Shown here piece by piece: positions 50,501-59,500 of a stretch of 64,000 nucleotides of DNA (the stretch's first letter is position 1; the number at the start of each line of letters is the position of its first letter). The position numbers and the translations under genes were made by a program. The stretch is from Nectonema munidae (taxonomy: Eukaryota > Nematomorpha > Nectonematoida > Nectonematidae): contig JAUIRK010000627.1 in NCBI GenBank assembly GCA_030549495.1, positions 248,001 to 312,000 of the forward strand, given 5' to 3'. The notes under the pieces were generated by a model that saw only the letters and a list, made by a program, of their open reading frames with translations, was not told where the DNA came from and ran no database searches.

Positions 50501-53500
50501 CACTTTAAATTAGTTTTTCTTTTGTCCACAACAATCTTTGTTTAATTGAATGTTTGTCAAAGCTGTGATTTTAGCTGCGATACAACTGATTAATTACTTT
50601 CATACATTACTTGTCTTGCAGACAAATTGGGATTATTAGGATGTTCTTAATATTTTTTGCACATTTTTAAATAAAATTTTTGGGAAATAACGGTTTTGCC
50701 TTATTTGTAATAGTTCCTGTGCTTTTTAATTTCAATAAATTTTCTTTGTCTTCTATTCATTAACAGAGATACGACTTTAGGTCTTAATTCTAATGATATT
50801 TATGGCATAAATGATCTAATCGAAAAACTCATGCAAACAAAAGATTTATGATAAAAACAGAATATTGCAAAAAATTTTATTAAGAAAACCTGAATATAAA
50901 ATAAGAAATTTTTTATAAAAACAAAAAATATTTATATGAATAAAGTTCTTTGGAAGAAAACGTTTGCACGGCATTTTTAACAAGTAAACTGTATATAAAT
51001 GAATTATTCTATAAATATAAAAAATAAAATTAAAAATTTTTACAAATATAAAAATTAATAAGTATATATGTTTATATTTTAAGCATTTAATTGCAAAAAA
51101 AAAAATAATAAAAACATATACATATAAAAAAATTTTAGTTGTGAACATTGCGAGCGAATATTTGGCTTCTATTCTCATTTTACTTTACTCCAAGTAAGAT
51201 TCCTCATTCTATACTAATGTGTGAACGTTGCGAGCATTTGGCTTCTATTCTAACTACAAGTTTTTCCTCATTCTATTCAGATTTTTGTTGACTAATTTGA
51301 ATCCTATTTTGTGAAAAAAAGTGTATAAATACTGCGACTTCTGTGTTCATTTCAATAGTCTCCTTTTGTTGAACAAAGCCTTGTTAGGTTTTTCCTTTCC
51401 GTTTCTCAAAATTTTACACCACACTAAATAGGTGAAAATTTGTTCAGTTATAAATAACATTATATAGAATATGGTATCTTGCGTTTGATTTAAAATTTTG
51501 TTCAGTAGCAAAGAACACTGTATAGAATATGGCATTTTGCGTTTAATTATTTCTTATTGATTTATAACTAGAAGTCTTAATTTTAGGGTTTATAATCAAG
51601 GAATAAATTTCATTTGAAAAAGATTTAAAATTACTTGGTATGCTCTTTGTACTGTGTGTGTTTTATGATGCTTATTCAGAGAGCCACGTTGATTAAATGA
51701 TTTGCTACATATTTTGCACTAAATAAATTTAAAATAATAATTAGCAATAAAGCTGCCTGTTTAATAAAATAAGAATTCATAAAAAGAGAGTAAATAGTAT
51801 ATATAAATCAAAATTAAAATCTTTCGATTCATCGAAGATTCAAATCAGTTTAATTTTACAAAAAGTTGGAACTCCAAGTTAAAAAAGACAAGGAAAACTC
51901 CTGACTTTGACAGTTTGTTCTTCTAAAAAGAAGAATCGTAAGATCATATGAGTTCTAGGCAGGCATTCATTTTAAATGCCATTGTATATTGAATATTGAA
52001 AAAAAATCAATATGAAATAGCGAGGGAGAAAAGCTTCTTCTATATCCTCCACATTTGCTGTAAATAGGATTATCATTTTTCAATTTTAAAAAACTTGATT
52101 TTAAAATAATGAGTATTTTATATTTCTTCAGATCCTGATATAAAAAAAATATTGAATATTTTAAAAAACAAAATATATACTAGCCATGCTTTAAATTATA
52201 CAAAATAAACGAAAATTAATAACAGCATTTACTTGAAAAGGTTTTTCTCCTGTGTGTATGCGCAAATGTCTTCTCAATTCGGATGGGCGAGTAAAATAAT
52301 TTTTACATACTTCACACTAAAGAAGGTAATACAGATATTTGAAAAATGGAAATATAAATCTAAAATGTTTCTGGTCAATTTATTATAAAGCTCCTACTAA
52401 TATCTACGTATTCGGATTAAGCACATCACAGCCCTTGATAAAAGACGTCGCGAGGTGGCACAACTAACACACGCTTCTTTGTGAGACACTCACACATACG
52501 ATGTAATTTCAACATTAAGGAGAAGGAACATACATACACACACTTTTTCCAGCTTTGCTACCTCACACATATTTAAGATTCTCTATTTAGCGTACTTCTC
52601 CATTTTTACTGCTAGTTATCAGCTGAGAATATTGTTATCAAATATAAGTAATCATTCTAGATATGCTTTTTCGACTTATTTTCGAAATAAAAATTTATAT
52701 ACATTTTATAAAAATTTGATACTTAGATGTGAAGAGAAAACACCAAGGATCAGTGTTTATTGATGTTTATATATTTTGAAATGTGCTATTTTATATAACT
52801 GGCATTTCAATTATTCCTAATTAATCTTGATTGAGCTTATTCGATTTCGTTTTTTAAGTACTTGGAGACGTAGTCCAATATTTTAACACTGACCCCCCAG
52901 TCCTTGTAGACACTTCAGAAAAAGCTATTTAAATCCGCAAAGAAATTAAATCTATTTCCGAACTTCTTACAACAAACTCATTAAAAATCAACCAGATACA
53001 ATTAATCAAATGTTCATAAATCTCTAATCTTTAACCTTAAGCAGTTATCGACCACAGTCGCCATATGTTGACTTTCCAAAAATAAAATCCTCTGTGTTTA
53101 TTAATGCTTTTTAATACAAACCTTCTGCTTTACATTAGATATCGTGTGATAAATCTGGTCATTACCGCGTTAAGATATTTTCCGATTATTTTATCAATAA
53201 AATTTTTTATTCAAATGTTATTTCAAGATGTAAATAAAATTAATGTTTGGATTACAATCGTTGAATATTTCATCTGAATTTATTTTTTAACGTTTTAGTA
53301 TCTTTCTGAGAATACAAAAAGAATTCGTTCCTTTTGGAAATTTGACTTGAAAATTAGATTTATAGATTTTAGGCTTGTAAAGTTAAAATTTGAACGTAAA
53401 GAAAACTTTTATTTCCAAACTAAAATGAAGAAAGGGCGAAAAAAATGGAACTTGTAATGACGGATATATAACGAAAACAAAAAGCAGTGGAAACAACGAG

Positions 53501-56500
53501 AAAAAATAGGGCCTTATCTCGTTTTGATTTCTTGAAATAGCAGAATATCATTTGGGATTCGATAAAATAATTTCAGAATGATAAAATTAAGATTTAAAAT
53601 TTACCTTATATTTTTTCAATTGGTTTTCCTTTTTGGGATCCATACTAATTGATCTGCGTAAATATAACAAAGATTGAAGAAATTATATAGAAATAAGGAA
53701 CGCGAATAGATAAAGTTGGGATGATTACATCAAAAATGCTTTTCATCTTCACTAACATGTATCTTAAAAAATAGAGGGACCAAAGATCCAACATTTTGCT
53801 CATTGTCTAAAATATTGGTTAAAATTTTTCATAGTTGCTATAAGGGGAGTTGCAATGAAAAAATAGGAAGTTTATGTAATGTAAATGAAATCAATAAAGT
53901 AATAGAGAGGCAGATATAAGGTTGCTTTCGCATGTAAACAGAAGACCAGCTGTATAGCGTTAAAACAGAAAACTATAGATAAATCTAAGGATAGACCAAA
54001 ATTAACATGGTAAGAAGTAGCTCTTAAGGATATGAAAGAAAGAAATTTAAAAATAGGGGATGAACAAAATAGGGAATTTTGAAAATGTAAATTAGCTAGT
54101 CTTTTTATACGCATTTTCATAGTTGCAACATCGGCTAGGCTAGACCCTAGTTTGCTTGGAGAGTAGCCGTAAAACCGATTTATTATTTATTTAGTTAAGA
54201 AATATCAACTCACTTGCTAAATAATAACTACTTGTATAGATTTTTTTTATTTTTTTTTATTATAAGTGCTTTCTTAGTGCACAGACTAACAATAATTTTT
54301 TTATATGATAATCAACATGTATTTTCATAGAGCATGTATGATTTTTTTGTTTGACTTTTAGCTGACAGAAGAAAGCGTTAGGGTCTTGATCCACTCCTAC
54401 CAGATTGATTCTCATATTCCAATCATCTGAGCTGTTATGGAAGAAAATTTTTCCCTTGGTTGCAAACTAAAAAAACTTATTTTGGAATGACTGAATACCA
54501 TAAAATGACGTATTTTTCATATAATTACACTAGTATGGGAAAAAATTCGTGTTCCATGTTTAGATTATTTAAAATTTCCAGCAATATGCACTTATATCTT
54601 TTGAAGCCTGACCAGTGACCACCCTAAGTTTTTTTTAACTAAATCCAAATAATGAGAGTTTGGCAAAGCTAGTGGGCATCAAAACACATTAAAGAAATTT
54701 GCCAACATACTATATATATTTCAATGGGAATTTTTCACCTCAAAAAAAATAAATTTTTATTATTTAGAACAATTAGAAATTTTTATATGTTCTAAAATTT
54801 CAAAAATAAAATTGTTATAAATTTTAGGCGAAAATTTCTGCTTTCAATAAATAATATAAATGTAGACAGAGTTTTACCTTAGGAGCTTTATTAGGGGACG
54901 TGAGTAGGGTTGGTTAGATGCTGGATTCGATAACTCAAGGTCTTGGGTTCGATCCTGCATCAAGCCTACTTCCGTCTAAGTTCGATACAAGCAGCGCAAT
55001 TGTGCCTTCTCAATGAAAACACCTCTTTACCTTTATTCCAAATACATATTATAACTTATTTGTTGTTGTTATATGAAGTTGAATTTAAAACGCCTGCTTT
55101 AATTTAAAAATATTTCTTATATAGAAATTTCTGTAACATTTTCTAGTCAAATTTGATGAGAGAACAGTAAACAATCTAACACTTGGTTTTAATCCAATAT
55201 AGCTAGAAAGCGTTAGAAACAGATTTTTCATCCCTTTTGAATAACACAGGGAATTTTAGCCGGTTGTATATACATTTTAATTATATCAAATCCAATACGG
55301 CGGAAAAAGTATCAAATTAAATACACAGGAAAACCTAGATATATTGTAGTAATGTGTAGTTAAATGAATATTCAAAAAGACAATGATTTTGGCACCGTTG
55401 TCTCTCCATTTGAATTCTTTCAAATCGACCAGTAAGCAAAGTTTATTATAAAAAAGTAACACACCAACTTTGTCGCTAATTTCATATACAGTGCTCCCTC
55501 GCATTACCGCCAACCAACATAAAATTATGTAGAGTGTAGACCCAATTTCCCACCATTATAATTTCCCGAATTAACGCCCTCCACTGTCCACCATCCGCTG
55601 TAGCCATTGGCGGAATGGACATGCTATTTTCCATAAAATTACCCCCAGCCTTACGCCATGTCTCGCTGGCAAAATGCACCGCTTGAATGATTACACCTCC
55701 TTGCCCAAAAGTGCCAGTGGCGTCATGGCTTGAGAGAATGTTTAGCTGACAACCCTGTATTCATCATGTTCAACCATTAGATGCCGGTATTCTACAAAAC
55801 TTCAAATCACATTTTCGCCAACACCAACTCAACCAAATTATTGAGCAGTTGGATTCAGACGGGATTCACAACATCACTGTTGCCGACACTATTCGCTATG
55901 TCAAAAAAGCCTGTGACTCTAACACATCTACCACAATCGCAAATTGCTAGCAGCACACTGGTCTTACGAAACGTATAAGTTCACCCGCATCCCCTGAGTC
56001 CCAGTCTGATGAGCAGAACTTATTCGAAGAACTACGAGAGCACTGGACATTGACCCCACTCTTGCGATGTCCTCAGATGAACTAGTCTCCATAGACAATT
56101 CACAGAAGACATTCGCCGAGATGACAGACCAGGAGATGATTGACTATGTCAAACCAGCACCATTGGAGAAAATGGCAAAGAGAAAGAGCCTACATTAAAA
56201 CCAAAGCATGTAGTGAAAGAAGTCAAAGCGGGCCTTGGTATTTTTTGCGATTTTATTGAATCGGAAAAGTGCATGACTCAAAATGATTTGATGATTTTTG
56301 AACAGCTAGAAAACCGTTTCAAACAGGATTGCAAGTTCCAAGTATAAACAAAAAACATTGATTGATTGTTTCTCCAAGTAATAAATCAGGGTTTCTCAAC
56401 CGGGGTCCATATAATAATTTAGAGGGTCCACAATGATATTTTGGTGGTCCATGAAGAAAACGATCCCATAATGGTTTTTATTATAAAAAGTTTGCAATAG

Positions 56501-59500
56501 ACTTGATATCGTAAAAAGAGGTGCTTTACCACTAGCATTCACTTCAATGCAACCAGATATAAAGAATCTCGTTGAGCAGCATCAACCACCGGGATCTCAT
56601 TAAATGTCTTTCTTTTTTTTATTATAAAAAGTGTTGCATTAGTGTTGCTTTCATTTCAATATGAATTCTAAGTATATACTATTTTCTTTATCATAACCTC
56701 AAAAATTTTATTAGTGAAAAATATTAAAATAAATATTATTTTGTCCAATCCAAAGGGGTCTACCAAGAAAAAAAGAAGTGAAAAGGGGTCCATGAGTAAA
56801 AAAAGGTTGAGAAACACGGTAATAAATGACGGTTTGAACAAAATTCTCAGCACATTGTATTTATTTTTATTTTTGTATTTATTTTCTCTAATTCATTATA
56901 TGCGTTATGATACCACCTAGCATAATTAAGGCGGCTACATTATGACATCCCCGATATACCGCCAGTTAAATGACATGTCCCAAAGATGGCGGTTTATCGG
57001 GGGTGCACTGTATATCAAATGAAATACAGAGCAAAATATGTTTTATATGCAAGCTATAATAATTCATGGCAGGTTAATATTTTATTATGTAATTTATTAT
57101 AATCAATAAAATTATGAGAGATGGCCACAAGTCCTCATTTTTTTGAGGTTTTGGAAGATTGGCCCAAAAATAATGTAGAGTGGTCTCCTATGTCCAACCT
57201 GTAGAAATTAAAAAGAAAAACAATATCGAAGTTGTATTCAAAAATACCTTTCATTTAGATCCAATTTTTCGGAAATAAAATCCCTGGGAATTTCCTTTTT
57301 AACGTTGTCATAGGATATTAATTGAGAATTAATTGCGCTTTCCTAATGAAAATGTAGATAGATTATTAAAAACAAAGCAGTTTTCATTAAAAGACAAAAT
57401 TAACTTCAGTCTGGAATTGTGGGTATAATGTAGATGCGGCTCCTTGCGAAACAGAATTGAATAAAATGTCACCGACTTCTCTCTCAATGTTTCTAGAGGT
57501 TATTATTTCACAATCATTTGAGTTTTCCTAATGAAAGTAATATTTAAGAAAAAGAGCCATATTGAAAGTAGTAAAAATTGCTTCAGTTTGAGGAAAATCC
57601 TGAGAAACATTTATTGTATTTGCTGTCGTAATTTGCTCTTCATTGTTGGAAGAAATTTCTACATCTTCATCAGAGCTAAAAATTGTGGTTTCTCCAATTT
57701 TTCTCTTGAAAAAAAATATAAATAATAAAATTCATATTCAATAAAGATGTTTAAAAATAAGATATAGTATTTGTAATAAGAATCAAAATATCTCTTTAAC
57801 CCTTTGAGGACCAGTGGGACACCAGTGTCCCAAGAAATGAAAATCGTCTGCGTTGATTATATAAAATTCCATTGAAAAAGAAAGCAGACGAATCGTCTTC
57901 AAAGAGTTAAAGACAAGTTTTGGTATAAACACTAAAAACATTCATCTTTAACACAATTAATATATTATTATTAAGAATAATTACAAAAGTAAAATAAGAT
58001 GCAATTATTTTTTGCTTTTCATAAAGGATGATGAAATAATAACTAGATTTCGTTAGTGTTTGGAATTTTGATTTCACATGGAGATTATGTTTAAAAAGTT
58101 TTATATCACTAAAGCAACAAATGTACCATAAAACTTTAAAATATGATCCTTTGAAATAAAAAATGAAACGTCACTATTATCATTTTTTTGACAAGTGTGG
58201 TAATATAAGCACATATTCACCAAAGGATCTCATTTTTTAAAGAGAATGTGTTATGAAATTAAAGTTCAAGAAATTTTAAATTAATAGAAAATTAGTAATC
58301 ATCTTACTGTAACATGCACATGCTTTCATAGCAAAGCCATAGCATGAAAAATTTATTTAGAATTGAAGGAATGAATTAAAAAAAAATAAGGGCCTGTTGT
58401 ACAGGATTCTTCAATCTATTACGTCGTTGATTCATTGAATTGCTTCCTTTTTTGCATTTGACAGCTACTAATTCACATAAATAAATGGACTTGAATTAAA
58501 AATTGTTTTACATCAGAATCAGAAAAGAACAAGTAGTATTCATTTTTGAAATTTTGGGAATATATATGAAAATGAATCCTGTGTTCCATTTTATAACATT
58601 TGTATTATATTTTATTGATTTTTTACATTAGTTTTAATGATTTTATACAATAATTCATATAGTGATCAATATTAATACTAATAATATTTAAAATCCTTTT
58701 TTTAGTTTTATTTTATCGTACTTTTTAACAGTCTGCTTCATTTTTGGCGTCTAATCTTTATCTCCAAAGTTAGCGCTTTTTTCTGTCAAATGAATGAAAC
58801 TATTAAAATCAAGAGGAAAATAAATGAATAAAATAAAATACAGGATTTATTTTTATATGTATTAACAAAATTTCAGCAACGACCTTCAAAATTATGCAAA
58901 ACAATATTTAAATCAAGTCCACCTATAGTTAGTAGCTATCGAATGCAAAAACGACGTTATAGATCACAAAAACCCTGTAATATTCTATAGAAATTCTATT
59001 TAGGTTTTTTGAATTTCAGGTTTAAATCTGGAAGAATTAAGAGCTAAATAAATATCTGAGAAAGGTTTTTTCAAAAATAGATCGAAATGAATTTCTGATG
59101 AAAGTAGAGCTACTAACGTAGGATTAGTTTAGAATGAAGAGCTAAATTAGATACAATATAAGGAATAGGAGAAATGAAGTACAGACTACAAAAAATAGCG
59201 ATTTTTTAAACAAAACAATAGAGCTCGTATTGAGATAATTCAAAGCCGTCTCTTTTTAGGGTAAAAACCAAGGAGGGCCAAAAGTGTTGTTAGAGCAGAA
59301 CCAAGTAATCATTTTCACCATGTCATTTTGCAACAATTTTTATAAAATATTATTTTTTTTTCATTAAATATATTATAATCCATATATAGGGTCATTGTTT
59401 AAAAATTTACATATGAGCTTTTAGTAAATATGATCTTAGGTCGCTTTGAGTAAGAATTTGGCCCATCCCTATTTATGAGATGGATAAAATCATTATTATA

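Noticed and set aside
50846-51178. 110-codon hydrophobic minus-strand ORF
   Set aside because: It is a product of A/T-rich sequence (Ile/Phe/Tyr/Leu runs) overlapping a mariner-like element end.
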